Shown: positions 36,635 through 46,056, counted from the stretch's first letter. The stretch: 64,000 nucleotides of DNA from Paenibacillus montanisoli (GCF_003268025.1 NZ_QLUW01000003.1:1-64000), one strand, 5' to 3'. Numbers and translations are program-made. Notes: generated from the sequence alone by a model not told the origin.

Positions 36635-38149
36635 ATGAAAAAGAAAGCATTAGCTCTGACATTGGCATGTGGCTTGTTCGCAACAGCGGGGTGTGGCAGC
36701 AATAATGACTCTGGAACTTCTGCTAATTCCGATGGCGGATCGAAGAGCGCGAATGAACCTGTAGAATTGATCTGGATCATGGGTGACCCAGGCAAAGTAC
36801 CTGTAGATCAGGCAAAAGTTGAAGAAGCGCTCAACAAGATCTCCATCCCGGCCATCAACGTAAAAGTGAAGACATTGTATTATGATGATGCAAAAACGAA
36901 ACTTGCCCTATCATCCGGCGAACAATTTGATATGGTGTTTACTTGCGAGTGGTTCAACAACTATGCCGTACAAGCTCTGGCAGGCTATTTTGCGGACATC
37001 ACCGATAAAGTGAAGACCTTGACCCCGGCACTCTATGACACCATGCCTGAAGTGGTATGGGATGGCGCTAAAGTAAACGACAAGATTTATGCCATTCCGG
37101 TCAAGAAGGACTATGCCGCTGAAATTTACTGGCGCTTCGATAAGGCTCTGTTCGTAGATGACTTGAAGATGACAGTCAATGATAAAATGGACTTCTTTGA
37201 GATCGAACCTTTCCTCAAGGCTGCTAAGGATGCATGGAAAGCCGGCGATTCAGCTGCTGCCAATGCGGAATACCCTCTGAAGATGACTAAGGCCGGTTTT
37301 GCGGGAATTGCCAGCAGCTATGACATGATTAACAATGATGCCATGCTCGGAATTCCGTATTCCGCGATCGGAACAGCCGACGAAAACAAAATTGTGATCA
37401 CGTATGAGCATCCTGACCTTACCAACCGTCTTACAGCTCTGCACAAATGGTACGAGGCCGGTTACATCAACAAGGATGCAGCTACCGTTGACGATGTAGG
37501 CAAATATTCAGCAATCAAGAATGGCCAGGGTTTCTATGGAGCGGATGCGATCTGGTCCGGTGGCGACGGGTACACTCAGTTGATATCCAAATACAGTGGT
37601 CCGTACCTCTCCACCGCTTCCATCCGTGGCGCGATGAATGCGATTTCGGCTAACTCCAAGCATATCGACGAAGCTCTCAAACTTCAGGAATTGATCAACA
37701 CCAATCAGGAATATCGCGACATTCTCCGTTATGGCATACTGGGCGAACACTGGAATAAGAATGAGGAAGGTCTTGCTGTCCGGACGCAACTTGGCCGCGA
37801 TAACTACGCTCCATGGGCCTTCTCCCAAGGTTCTTACTCTCTGAGCACGGTAGAGGCTTCCGAAGGCGTCGAAGTAGATCCGAAAATGTGGGAGAAAATT
37901 TTCGATAGCTATAAGGATTTGAAAGCTACGAATTCGATCGGATTTGCTTTCGATATCACCAATGTATCTGCACAGGTTGCTGCCATCAAAGTTATTGCAG
38001 ATAAGTACACAAGCGGACTTAATACCGGAACGCTTGATCCCGCGACTACTTTGCCGAAGATGATGGAGGAATTGGAAGCCGCGGGCATCAGAGATGTTCA
38101 GGCGGAAGCCCAGAAACAGTATGATGCTTACGTTGCAAGTAAAAAATAA
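36635..38149 (+). CDS. Extracellular sugar-binding lipoprotein of the ABC importer
   Basis: 504 residues. Signal peptide with lipobox ATAGC (Cys20), then an Asn/Ser/Gly-rich linker and a family 1 solute-binding fold (VELIWIMGDPGKVPVD, YFADITDKVKTL, LWKNEEG-like region). It captures the substrate outside the membrane for the two permeases. ATG 36635 is chosen: GAGGAGG lies at 36622-36628, inside the longer frame that begins at 36620. Substrate unknown; the gene stands between the MurNAc genes and the sugar-acid genes, so either muropeptide sugars or uronate-type oligosaccharides are possible. Confidence 0.9.
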   Translation: MKKKALALTLACGLFATAGCGSNNDSGTSANSDGGSKSANEPVELIWIMGDPGKVPVDQAKVEEALNKISIPAINVKVKTLYYDDAKTKLALSSGEQFDMVFTCEWFNNYAVQALAGYFADITDKVKTLTPALYDTMPEVVWDGAKVNDKIYAIPVKKDYAAEIYWRFDKALFVDDLKMTVNDKMDFFEIEPFLKAAKDAWKAGDSAAANAEYPLKMTKAGFAGIASSYDMINNDAMLGIPYSAIGTADENKIVITYEHPDLTNRLTALHKWYEAGYINKDAATVDDVGKYSAIKNGQGFYGADAIWSGGDGYTQLISKYSGPYLSTASIRGAMNAISANSKHIDEALKLQELINTNQEYRDILRYGILGEHWNKNEEGLAVRTQLGRDNYAPWAFSQGSYSLSTVEASEGVEVDPKMWEKIFDSYKDLKATNSIGFAFDITNVSAQVAAIKVIADKYTSGLNTGTLDPATTLPKMMEELEAAGIRDVQAEAQKQYDAYVASKK

Positions 38150-38168
38150 ACCGACTTGGATAGGCGTA

Positions 38169-38200
38169 GAAACGGCAGCCAGAAATATGGCTGCCGTTTT
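38169..38200 (+). terminator. Terminator after ABC importer operon
   Basis: Stem AAACGGCAGCCA / TGGCTGCCGTTT, loop GAAATA, T-rich end. Confidence 0.9.
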
Positions 38201-38316
38201 CGCGCGTAGCTCGCAATAGTAACCAGGCGGCCCGATCGAACTAACGTTAACATGCGTGTGAAGTACTAATTTGATGTAGTATAACATAGAGAGACGATTC
38301 GAAAGGGGGCGGCCAA

Positions 38317-38958
38317 ATGGAGAAGCAAGCTGCTACGGTGACGCTGCGTGATCAGGCCTTCGAGGCGATCAAGAAACGGATTGTTAGCGGCGAGTGGCAC
38401 GGGGGGATGTTTCTGTCCGAAAAAATGCTGAGCGAGCTGCTCGGCATGAGCAAGACGCCGATCCGCTCCGCGCTCGACCGGCTGGAGATGATGGGACTCG
38501 TGAAGCTTTCTCCGAAGCAGGGCGTTACCGTGCAAGAGGTGTCGCTCAAGAAAATTCTCGAAATCTACGAGCTGCGGCTGTCGCTCGAAACTTTTGCCGT
38601 CCGGCGGCTGACGGGGAAGATGGATGCGGGGTTCTTCGCGGGGCTGGACGCCAACTTGGCGAAGCAGGCCGAAGCGATCGAGCGCGAAGACATTATCCGT
38701 TACGTGGAGCTGGATCGGCAATTTCATGCGATGATCATCGCCGGACTGGATAACGAGGAATACACGGAGGTGATGTCGCGCATCCAGGACAAGTTTCTGC
38801 TTGTGGTGCGGACCACCTTCGACCGCAATAAGAAGCGGCTAGCCGGAAGCATGGAGGAGCATTGGCAAATCAGGCACGCGCTGGCGGGCACGGACCATGA
38901 GCTGTCGGTGAGGCTCATCCAGCGGCATATCGAGTACGTAAAGAAAATCATGCTCTGA
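38317..38958 (+). CDS. GntR-family regulator (FadR/FCD)
   Basis: 213 residues. Winged helix ~10-75 (FEAIKKRIVSGEWHGGMFLSEKMLSELLGMSKTPIR) and FCD effector domain with the metal-binding type residues in ELRLSLETFAVRRL, ELDRQFHAMI and EHWQIRHALAGTDH. FCD regulators often bind sugar acids, and the two genes downstream are an enolase-superfamily dehydratase and a lactonase, so it is probably their local regulator. It shares the promoter 14-mer GTAGTATAACATAG with the GntR gene at 15.7-16.3 kb. Confidence 0.87.
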   Translation: MEKQAATVTLRDQAFEAIKKRIVSGEWHGGMFLSEKMLSELLGMSKTPIRSALDRLEMMGLVKLSPKQGVTVQEVSLKKILEIYELRLSLETFAVRRLTGKMDAGFFAGLDANLAKQAEAIEREDIIRYVELDRQFHAMIIAGLDNEEYTEVMSRIQDKFLLVVRTTFDRNKKRLAGSMEEHWQIRHALAGTDHELSVRLIQRHIEYVKKIML

Positions 38959-39050
38959 TGAAGTTGATGTATACAAGTTAGACATCTTGTCGCTCTTGGG
39001 GCGCTATGCTACTTTGAATCTATCAAGCGATTGGGAGGCATAGCAAGCAG

Positions 39051-40199
39051 ATGAAAATTACGGATATCCGCACGTACATTCTCGGCAACCCTTGGAAAAA
39101 CTGGCTGTTCGTGCTCGTCGACACGGATGAAGGCGTTACGGGACTCGGCGAAGGCACGTTGAACGGCTTTGCCAAAACCGTCGAAGCCGCCATCCATGAG
39201 CTGAAGCATCTCGTTATCGGACGCGACCCGTTCGATACCGAAACGATCAGCCTTAAGCTGTTCCGCGACGTCTACTCCGACGGCGGGCAAATTCAAGGCT
39301 CAGCGCTGGCGGCAATTGAAACCGCTTGCTGGGACATCATGGGCAAGGTGACGAATCAGCCGCTCTACAAGCTGCTGGGCGGCAGCTGCCACGATAAACT
39401 TCGCTGCTATGCAAACGGCTGGTACCGCGGTCCGAATACGCCGGAGAATTTCTTCGAGAAGGCGAAGATCGTCGTGGATAAAGGCTATACGGCCTTGAAA
39501 TTCGATCCGTTCGGCGCGGCGTGGCGGACTGTCAGCCGCCAAGACTTCTCGGCGGCGATCGAAAACATCACGGCGGTCAGGGAAGCCGTCGGCCCGGACG
39601 TCGACATTCTCATCGAAGGGCATAACCGCTTCAGCGTAAGTACGGCGCTGCAGTTTGCCGATGCGATGCTGAAATATGAGCCGACCTGGTTCGAGGCGCC
39701 GGTTCCGCCGCATCTGATCAGCTCGATGGTCGAGGTGGCGCGGCGCAGTCCGGTGCCGGTAGCCTGCGGCGAGGACTACTACTCGCGGGAACAGTTCGCC
39801 GAGCTGCTTCGGCATGACGCGGTGCACATCATTCAGCTGGAGCCGCAGTTCCTCGGCATCTCGGCTTCGAAGCAAATTTGCGGCATGGTGCACGCCCATA
39901 ACGGCGTCACGGCGCCGCACAGCGCGCAAGGGCCGGTCTGCTCGGTCGTATGCAGCCATTTGAACATGGCGACGCCGAATTTCTATTTGCATGAAATTTT
40001 CGATGAGTTTAACGAGCCTTGGGAGGAGCATGTGCTGCAGCCCGCGCTTAAGGTGCAGAACGGCTACTTGCTGCCGCCGGAAGGACCGGGTCTGGGCGTC
40101 GAGCTGAATTTGGCGGAAATCGACAAGCATCCGTACCAGGTCGGCAATTGGCTGCCGCTCTTCAAGCAGGGCTGGGAAAAACGCGAAACGGTCAAGTAA
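39051..40199 (+). CDS. Mandelate racemase/muconate lactonizing (enolase-superfamily) sugar-acid dehydratase
   Basis: 382 residues. N-terminal capping domain, then a (beta/alpha)7-barrel. The acid/base lysine region is TALKFDPFG (about residue 149). Metal-ligand strands are ILIEGHNRF, WFEAPVPP and VACGEDYYSREQF, and the late His is in GVTAPHSAQGPV. These fit D-galactonate/gluconate-type dehydratases, which turn sugar acids into 2-keto-3-deoxy acids. Next to a lactonase gene, which would make the acid. Exact substrate is not decidable. Confidence 0.85.
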   Translation: MKITDIRTYILGNPWKNWLFVLVDTDEGVTGLGEGTLNGFAKTVEAAIHELKHLVIGRDPFDTETISLKLFRDVYSDGGQIQGSALAAIETACWDIMGKVTNQPLYKLLGGSCHDKLRCYANGWYRGPNTPENFFEKAKIVVDKGYTALKFDPFGAAWRTVSRQDFSAAIENITAVREAVGPDVDILIEGHNRFSVSTALQFADAMLKYEPTWFEAPVPPHLISSMVEVARRSPVPVACGEDYYSREQFAELLRHDAVHIIQLEPQFLGISASKQICGMVHAHNGVTAPHSAQGPVCSVVCSHLNMATPNFYLHEIFDEFNEPWEEHVLQPALKVQNGYLLPPEGPGLGVELNLAEIDKHPYQVGNWLPLFKQGWEKRETVK

Positions 40200-40216
40200 A
40201 CTGACCGAAGCTGACA

Positions 40217-40244
40217 GGGCGTCCGGAAGCGGGCGCCTTTTCGC
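40217..40244 (+). terminator. Terminator after dehydratase gene
   Basis: GGCGTCCG-GAAG-CGGGCGCC hairpin with TTTT. Confidence 0.78.
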
Positions 40245-40342
40245 TTCATTGGCAAGGGAGCAGGTGATGAGCTTGCAGGGGTGGAACGAGCTCATCGCGA
40301 ATAATTGGAATGACAACCAATCTGTAAGGGGGATTACGGGAG

Positions 40343-41281
40343 ATGCAGCAATCACAAGCACAATCGTCACGGGAGCAGCAGCATTCACGCAAGGCGGAGC
40401 TGGTGCTCGACGCCAGAGCCATATTGGGCGAAGGGCCGTGCTGGAATGCAGAACAGCAGAAGCTTTATTGGGTCGATATTACTGGCGGCTCGTTCAGCCG
40501 CTTTGACCCGGCTACGGGGAGCAACGAGACGTTCAACATCGGCAAGCCGGTAGGCGCCGTCGTTTGTGACGCTGCCGACGGCAACGCCGTCATTTTGGCG
40601 ACGCGGGACGGCTTCGAGCGCTATCACTGCGTGACGGGCGAGCTTACGCCGATCGTCGATCCGGAAGCGCATTTGCCCGAAAACCGCTTCAATGACGGCA
40701 AGTGCGACTCAGCCGGCCGCTTCTGGGCGGGGACGATGCAGGATGTCGAGGAGGATGTCACAGGGTCGTTCTACGTGCTCGACAATGATTTAAGCTGCAG
40801 CAAGGTGCACGGGGACGTAGGCGTCTCGAACGGCATCGCGTGGAGTCTGGACGAATCGGTGCTGTACTATATCGATTCGATGAAGCAGACGGTGACAGCG
40901 TTCGACTATGATCGCGAGTCGGGCACGATCCGCAATCCGCGGTTAGCGATTGATTTCCAGCCGGAGGAGGGCTTCCCGGACGGGATGACGATCGACGGCG
41001 AAGGCATGCTCTGGATTGCGCATTGGGACGGCTGGCAGGTGTCCAGATGGAATCCGGCGACGGGCGAGAAGCTGGATTCCGTGTACGTTCCGGTGGCCAA
41101 AGCAAGCTCCTGCATCTTCGGCGGCGACGGGCTGGAGACGCTGTACATTACGACGGCAAGCATCGGGTTGACGGAGGAAACGCGCGGCGGCGAGCCGCAC
41201 GCCGGCGGGCTTTTTGCCTGGAAGCCTGGCGTAAAGGGAACGCCGACGCATTCGTTCCGAAGCGACAAAAGCTTTACTTAA
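40343..41281 (+). CDS. SMP-30/gluconolactonase-family lactonase
   Basis: 312 residues, a six-bladed propeller with divalent metal site. Metal-binding motifs: GEGPCW (Glu30), PENRFNDGKCDSAGRFWAGTM, SNGIAWS (Asn) and FPDGMTIDGEGMLW (Asp). It hydrolyses a sugar lactone to the acid, feeding the dehydratase upstream. SD AGGGGG at 40327-40332. The first ~17 residues are polar and not conserved in the family, so the true start could be slightly downstream. Confidence 0.88.
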   Translation: MQQSQAQSSREQQHSRKAELVLDARAILGEGPCWNAEQQKLYWVDITGGSFSRFDPATGSNETFNIGKPVGAVVCDAADGNAVILATRDGFERYHCVTGELTPIVDPEAHLPENRFNDGKCDSAGRFWAGTMQDVEEDVTGSFYVLDNDLSCSKVHGDVGVSNGIAWSLDESVLYYIDSMKQTVTAFDYDRESGTIRNPRLAIDFQPEEGFPDGMTIDGEGMLWIAHWDGWQVSRWNPATGEKLDSVYVPVAKASSCIFGGDGLETLYITTASIGLTEETRGGEPHAGGLFAWKPGVKGTPTHSFRSDKSFT

Positions 41282-41406
41282 TCTTTAACGTTTTCGAGTT
41301 CTCTCAATCTATCATTTTTATTTAAAAGAAGTATAGTAAAGATAGAGGCGGGCCGCGCTGAAACGGCAAGTCTCGCATCCGTTTCGCGAGCGAGGAGATG
41401 GCGATT

Positions 41407-41922
41407 ATGAAGCGACATGCGCTAGGCATCGCGCTGACCATTCTTGGATTGGCGGCCTGTATTTCAACTGCATACGCAGTCGACAATAAGGGCTACATGC
41501 CTGTAACCCAAACTCCTGACATGATTACGGTCTACATCAATGGGATGGAACAGTTAGACGGCAAGCTGCTGCTGCAGGCCGACCCGATCGAGTGGTACGA
41601 GGGTGAAGCTGCGGATGCGGCTTTCGTTAAGGAAGAACCGGATGCCGGCTTAGACTATGCGCCGGACGGCTACTACATCGTGAACGACGATGAGACGGCG
41701 GAGACGCTGGAGGTTGACCCGAACGCCGCTGTCCTTATGCAGATTTACGATCGCGGCGGCAGCCTCGTAAATGAGGAGGCGGAGTGGAACCAAGCCTTTT
41801 CTCTCGCGAAGTTCGAATCGATCTATCATGCGGATAGCCAGATCGACATAAGCGAGTTTCCGTATCATCTCACGTTGAAGAACGGCAAGGTTGTACGGAT
41901 CGTGCAGCAATTCATTCCTTAA
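41407..41922 (+). CDS. Secreted protein of unknown function
   Basis: 171 residues. Signal peptide MKRHALGIALTILGLAACISTAYA then a mature acidic domain (VTVYINGMEQLDG-type start, many Asp/Glu). I recognise no family. GAGGAG at 41392 sets ATG 41407 as the start; ATG 41398 would be too close. Monocistronic with its own terminator. AAC in LAACIS could look like a lipobox, but the AYA-V cleavage site suits a normal signal peptide better. Confidence 0.7.
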   Translation: MKRHALGIALTILGLAACISTAYAVDNKGYMPVTQTPDMITVYINGMEQLDGKLLLQADPIEWYEGEAADAAFVKEEPDAGLDYAPDGYYIVNDDETAETLEVDPNAAVLMQIYDRGGSLVNEEAEWNQAFSLAKFESIYHADSQIDISEFPYHLTLKNGKVVRIVQQFIP

Positions 41923-41930
41923 AACAGGTA

Positions 41931-41964
41931 AAGCCGCTGTCCAGATGGACAGCGGCTTTTTTTG
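41931..41964 (+). terminator. Terminator
   Basis: Perfect stem AAAGCCGCTGTCC / GGACAGCGGCTTT with a short loop and T7. Confidence 0.92.
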
Positions 41965-41974
41965 CCGCAGAACC

Positions 41975-42325
41975 TTATGGCGCGAAAGCTTTCGGGTTCG
42001 GCCCATATTGATTATCGCCAGGATCGCCCTCCAGACACATGAAGACGATGAAAATAATAAAGCCAATGAGCGGTACGAAATTGATCAGAAGCCACCAGCC
42101 GCTCCGGTTAGTATCATGCAGCCTGCGAACCGCTACGGCTAAGCCCGGCAACAGAACGGCCAGCGAGTAGATCGAGGAGATCCAGCTCATCCCCAGCATG
42201 CGGGCCAGGCCTGAGAGCACGAGGGAAATGATGACGTTGAAGAGAACGAACATCCAATATTCCTTGCGCCGGGCTCTTCCTTCGAAGACAACGTAGTTGT
42301 TCAAGACCTTCAAATACCATTCCAT
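41975..42325 (-). CDS. DUF805 family membrane protein
   Basis: 116 residues. NYVVFEGRARRKEYWMFVLFNVII, AVAVRRLHDTNRSGWW and PLIGFIIFIVFMCLEGDPGDNQYGPNP are the defining motifs of DUF805, an integral membrane family of unknown role (YhaH/YhaI-like). Four predicted helices. SD GCGAGGTG on the minus strand. Confidence 0.93.
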   Translation of the reverse strand: MEWYLKVLNNYVVFEGRARRKEYWMFVLFNVIISLVLSGLARMLGMSWISSIYSLAVLLPGLAVAVRRLHDTNRSGWWLLINFVPLIGFIIFIVFMCLEGDPGDNQYGPNPKAFAP

Positions 42326-42414
42326 GATCGGTCACCTCGCCCTTTAGAATAGTAGAAGCTATATTAAGAAGCGGGGAGGAATAGAAGCGGTTGGGAAAAA
42401 TAATATGCGCTCAT

Positions 42415-42451
42415 AAAGAAACCCGACATGGCGATCATGACGGGTTTCTTT
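42415..42451 (-). terminator. tyrS terminator
   Basis: Stem AAAGAAACCCG / CGGGTTTCTTT just beyond the tyrS stop codon; symmetrical, so it may also serve the other strand. Confidence 0.85.
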
Positions 42452-42454
42452 GTC

Positions 42455-43768
42455 TTATTCGAACCGGGCCAGGAAGTAGTTCTTCTTCCCGCGGCGAATG
42501 ACGAGGTATTTGCCATGCAAACGCTGGTCTTTCGGAATGACGGTGTCGCTGCCCGATTGCTTCTGGCCGTTCACGTAAACGGCTCCGCCGTCGATGTCCT
42601 GCTTCGCTTGGCGCTTCGAAGGAGCTGCGCCGACTTCAACCAGCAGGCTCATCAGGTGGCTCTCTTCTTGATCTGCAGCGAATACGGTCGTCGGCATATC
42701 GCGCAGCGCTTCGATCAGTTCTTCTTCGCTAAGCTGTACGAATTCGCCGGAGAACAGCGCCTGCGTAATCTTCTCGGCCGTGACGACGGCATCGGCGCCA
42801 TGCACAAGCTTCGTTACCTCGCGGGCAAGCTCGCGCTGTGCAGCGCGGCGCTCCGGATGCTGCTGGAGCTCGGCTTCCAATGCTTCGATTTCCGCCTTCG
42901 ACAAGAACGTGAAGTATTTCAGGAACTTCACGACATCGTTGTCGTCCGTGTTGATCCAGAATTGGTAGAACTGGTACACGGAGGTTTTGTTCCGGTCGAG
43001 CCAGATGGCGCCGGACTCGGTTTTGCCGAACTTCTTGCCGTCGCTCTTCGTGACGAGCGGCATCGTCATGCCGAAAGCGCCGCTGCCGCCCATTTTGCCG
43101 ATCAATTCAAGACCTGCCGTAATGTTGCCCCATTGGTCGCTGCCGCCGATTTGCAGGGTGCAGTTATGGTCTTGGTTGAGCCTGTAGAAATCGTACGACT
43201 GCAAAATCATGTAGCTGAACTCCGTGAACGAAATGCCGTTCGCAAGACGCGAATCGACGGAGTCCTTGGCCAGCATGTAATTGACGGTGAAATTTTTGCC
43301 GATGTCCCGCAGGAACGTGATCACGTCAAGCGGCGCGAGCCAATCGTAGTTGCTGACCAGCTTGGCGGGGTTGCCTTCACGGTCGAATTCCAGGAAGCGG
43401 GACAGCTGGTTTTTCAATTTTTCCGACCATTCGGCTACCGTTTCCGACGTATTCAGCGAGCGCTCGGTAGAGCGGCCGCTCGGGTCGCCGATCAAACCGG
43501 TGCCGCCGCCGACCAGGGCGAGCGGAATGTGGCCCGCTTGCTGGAAGCGGCGCAGGCATAGAACCGGAAGCAAGTGGCCGATATGAAGGCTGTCGGCCGT
43601 CGGATCGAACCCGCTGTAGAGCGTGACGCTCTCGTCTTGCAGCTTTTTGCGGAAATTGTCCACGTCGGTCAGTTGGTGAATCAGGCCTCTGTACTCCAGA
43701 TCATCGACTAAATCGAACTTGCTTTGTACATCATTGGTCATCGGAAATCCCTCCAAAAAAAGTGTCAA
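42455..43768 (-). CDS. tyrS: Tyrosyl-tRNA synthetase (TyrS)
   Basis: 437 residues. Class I synthetase: YSGFDPTADSLHIGHLLP carries the HIGH motif, KFGKTESGAIWLD the KMSKS-type motif (here KFGKT). YDFYRLNQDHNCTLQIGGSDQWGNI forms the tyrosine pocket. C-terminal S4 RNA-binding domain (RQAKQDIDGGAVYVNG). It charges tRNA-Tyr. Expression is controlled by the T-box leader just upstream. Confidence 0.97.
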   Translation of the reverse strand: MTLFLEGFPMTNDVQSKFDLVDDLEYRGLIHQLTDVDNFRKKLQDESVTLYSGFDPTADSLHIGHLLPVLCLRRFQQAGHIPLALVGGGTGLIGDPSGRSTERSLNTSETVAEWSEKLKNQLSRFLEFDREGNPAKLVSNYDWLAPLDVITFLRDIGKNFTVNYMLAKDSVDSRLANGISFTEFSYMILQSYDFYRLNQDHNCTLQIGGSDQWGNITAGLELIGKMGGSGAFGMTMPLVTKSDGKKFGKTESGAIWLDRNKTSVYQFYQFWINTDDNDVVKFLKYFTFLSKAEIEALEAELQQHPERRAAQRELAREVTKLVHGADAVVTAEKITQALFSGEFVQLSEEELIEALRDMPTTVFAADQEESHLMSLLVEVGAAPSKRQAKQDIDGGAVYVNGQKQSGSDTVIPKDQRLHGKYLVIRRGKKNYFLARFE

Positions 43769-44036
43769 ACAAAAGAAAGACCCGCCTCTGTCATAGACAG
43801 GGACGAGTCATCGCGTTACCACCCTAATTGAGAACGCCGCGGCATTCTCCACTCCATGTCAAGTAACGGCTGACGGCCGTCTGCCCCTTCTGCAGGCGCC
43901 TGCAGTTTCGGGACGAGAAGCTCCGGAATGTAATTCACGTTCAACCTGTACCGGCTTGCACCAACCGCCGGCTCTCTGGAAGCAGGATTTGAAACGCTGC
44001 TGATTTCCATCATTGCTTTATGTTGTAATTGCTTGA
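43769..44036 (-). ncRNA. T-box leader (tRNA-Tyr responsive)
   Basis: On the minus strand the T-box core AGGGTGGTAACGCG lies at 43825-43812, close to the consensus AGGGTGGTACCGCG. Its TGGT bulge matches a tRNA with discriminator A. The specifier loop reads GTGAATTACATTCC with Tyr codon TAC at 43932-43930. A terminator hairpin (GACTCGTCCCTGTC / GACAGAGGCGGGTC, 43809-43779) with T-rich tail precedes tyrS. Uncharged tRNA-Tyr would stabilise the antiterminator. Confidence 0.93.
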
Positions 44037-44042
44037 GAATAC

Positions 44043-44070
44043 TTTATACGAAAGTGGACCGGAATGTCAA
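44043..44070 (-). promoter_or_regulatory. tyrS T-box promoter
   Basis: Minus-strand -35 TTGACA (44070-44065), 16-bp spacer, -10 TATAAA (44048-44043). Confidence 0.7.
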
Positions 44071-44166
44071 CTTTGTCTTTCCTGCAAGGATCTGGAAGGT
44101 TTTTCGCTTGCTTGCGTAGTAATCGTAGTAGGGAAGAACACGAACAGCGAGAGGAGTGAATTCGAG

Positions 44167-44682
44167 ATGTTTGATCCGACTGTATTCGATAATTTGAAGG
44201 TAGCGATCGAGAACCAAGTTTACGATCTGGATAACATTTCTGGCCAAATCCTGGTTACGCATCGGATTGACAGGCTGGAAATGGCGGTCATGGCGCGTGT
44301 ATTCGCCATTCAATTTACGCTCGCGAACGGAGCCGGCGTTACGGCCGAAATCCGGCTGGAAGCATCCTTGAAGGATATTGCGGCTGAGCTGCTGGATCAA
44401 GGAGGGAACCCCGGCTGCACGCTGCGGCTGCGGTTCTTTATGCCGATTCACGATACGGCGGCGACGTGTAAAGCAATCGAAGAGAAGCTGACGGCGCTAT
44501 GGCAGCCGGAGCTGCCGCCTACGCAGACGCTTAGCTTCGCCTATGGCGAGCAACCGGTCAGCTATCACAACGAAATCGAGCTGCATTTCAACCGTAAAAT
44601 CAACGAGGAGCAGATAGAGGATCTGCCGGAGCTGATCGACCATGTGCTGCAGTCGCTTGAGGCGCTGGACGGGTTGGAATAA
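44167..44682 (+). CDS. Conserved-looking hypothetical protein
   Basis: 171 residues, acidic, no signal peptide or helices. It starts MFDPTVFDNLKVAIENQVYDLDN and has mixed alpha/beta character. I do not recognise the family. GAGAGGAG precedes ATG 44167; the frame runs 46 codons further upstream over the tyrS promoter without a ribosome site. It lies just before the RNA-repair operon, but a separate promoter with the shared operator lies between, so it need not belong to it. Confidence 0.65.
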   Translation: MFDPTVFDNLKVAIENQVYDLDNISGQILVTHRIDRLEMAVMARVFAIQFTLANGAGVTAEIRLEASLKDIAAELLDQGGNPGCTLRLRFFMPIHDTAATCKAIEEKLTALWQPELPPTQTLSFAYGEQPVSYHNEIELHFNRKINEEQIEDLPELIDHVLQSLEALDGLE

Positions 44683-44705
44683 TCGATGATCGTAATTTGG
44701 GGGAC

Positions 44706-44752
44706 GTCGCCATACTTACGCCATGTTCAGTTCGCTTCTCTTTTGTCATGAT
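44706..44752 (+). promoter_or_regulatory. RNA-repair promoter A (hen1-pnkp) with shared direct-repeat element
   Basis: GTCGCCATACTT-AC-GCCATGTTC at 44706-44728, containing GCCATACTT and GCCATGTTC as direct repeats 11 bp apart. A -10-like CATGAT lies at 44747-44752. The -35 position (TGTTCA, 17-bp spacer) falls inside the second repeat, as in class II activated promoters. The same element lies before the RlaP-RtcB operon at 52131 with the same distance to its -10. Confidence 0.7.
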
Positions 44753-44782
44753 GAAGACAACAAATGAACGATTAAGGGGAAG

Positions 44783-46054
44783 ATGAATGTGGCTATCGTA
44801 CAGCTGACGTCCACCAATCCGAGGTTTTCATTCCTCATCAAAAAAAATCCGGAGACCGGCATGCTGCTTCGGGCCATACGCAAAGGCATGGCGTACGGCT
44901 GGTATGGGGACGAACAAACGTTTAACGTCTATTTCAAAGACGCGGACAATGAGATTTCGTTCAAGCAGCATGAAAGCGAGTCTTTCGAGTATTTGAATGT
45001 GTCCCGGTACAATACGCCGATTCTCCCGCTAAATGTGATCAACGAATTTTTTTCCGCGCCTCTTAAAGCTCAAAACGAGCTGGACACGGAAGGCTGCCGG
45101 CACACGTTTTACATCAATATGATCCATATCGAGATGATGAGGTACATTGAGTTTTTTCAAAAGCATTTGAAAGACTATTCGTTTCAAACCGAGCACCTTG
45201 CTTATAAAAGCTATTCCCTGTCGATCACGACAAGCCGAAGCATCTACGAGCTGCTGCATGTGGTATGCGTGCTTTGCTTATTCCTTTCGATGTTCGGCGA
45301 GGAGTATATCGATATTTCGGACAGCATCCTGGATAAATACATGAAGAGTCTCAATGTGATCGATGCGCCGTTCTATATCCGCAGCTTGTTCGTCCGGAAC
45401 TTCCTGTCTTCCCGGGAACGGTTTAATAAATATAAGGTTGAGGCGGAAAGCACAAGCCGGTATGACATTCGTTTCGATTTCGGAGGGACCGCGTTTCAGA
45501 GACGCAGCTACATCGGCAATGCATTGCGCTTTAATAAAGCCATTGTCGATATCGGCTGCGGAGAGGGTTATTATGCCCTTCCGTTTGCGGGAAAGCTGGA
45601 GCACAGCTACTACGCGATCGACCTGAACGAGGAATCGCTCGAGGTTGTTAAGCGTAAAGCGGAGACGAAGCAGGTAGAAAACATTGCGCTGTTCGGCTCC
45701 GTCGATCACTTTCTGGATGCCTACAATGGCGAAGCGGTGGATGTCATTCTGACCGAAGTGATCGAGCATATGCCGGAGGAAGAGGCAGCCCGATTAATTC
45801 GGCAAATATGCCGTAATATCGCCTTTGACCGGCTTATCATTACGACGCCGAATGCCGATTTCAACGTTTATTACGAGCTAAGCGGCTTTCGTCATGACGA
45901 CCACAAATGGGAAATGGGCTCGAATGCGTTTCAGCGATGGTTCCGTGCCGTGATTGAAGAAGAGCCATTGGATGTTCAATATATTGCCGTAGGCGATGGC
46001 GTTGATGGGGTTCAGACGACCCAAGGTGCCATTGTGCAAAGGAGGGGGGCTTAA
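44783..46054 (+). CDS. hen1: Hen1-type RNA 3'-terminal ribose 2'-O-methyltransferase
   Basis: 423 residues. N-terminal ~240 residues are the bacterial Hen1-specific domain that activates Pnkp ligase. The C-terminal methyltransferase has AIVDIGCGEGYYALPFA for SAM and the Mn-binding set EVIEHM (E325, E328, H329) plus FRHDDHKWE, specific to Hen1. It methylates the 2'-OH at a broken RNA 3' end before sealing, so the repaired RNA resists the same ribotoxin cut. The stop lies 2 bp before the pnkp start. ATG 44783 is close to the SD (AGGGGA); GTG 44789 is a better-spaced alternative. Confidence 0.93.
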   Translation: MNVAIVQLTSTNPRFSFLIKKNPETGMLLRAIRKGMAYGWYGDEQTFNVYFKDADNEISFKQHESESFEYLNVSRYNTPILPLNVINEFFSAPLKAQNELDTEGCRHTFYINMIHIEMMRYIEFFQKHLKDYSFQTEHLAYKSYSLSITTSRSIYELLHVVCVLCLFLSMFGEEYIDISDSILDKYMKSLNVIDAPFYIRSLFVRNFLSSRERFNKYKVEAESTSRYDIRFDFGGTAFQRRSYIGNALRFNKAIVDIGCGEGYYALPFAGKLEHSYYAIDLNEESLEVVKRKAETKQVENIALFGSVDHFLDAYNGEAVDVILTEVIEHMPEEEAARLIRQICRNIAFDRLIITTPNADFNVYYELSGFRHDDHKWEMGSNAFQRWFRAVIEEEPLDVQYIAVGDGVDGVQTTQGAIVQRRGA

Positions 46055-46056
46055 GC

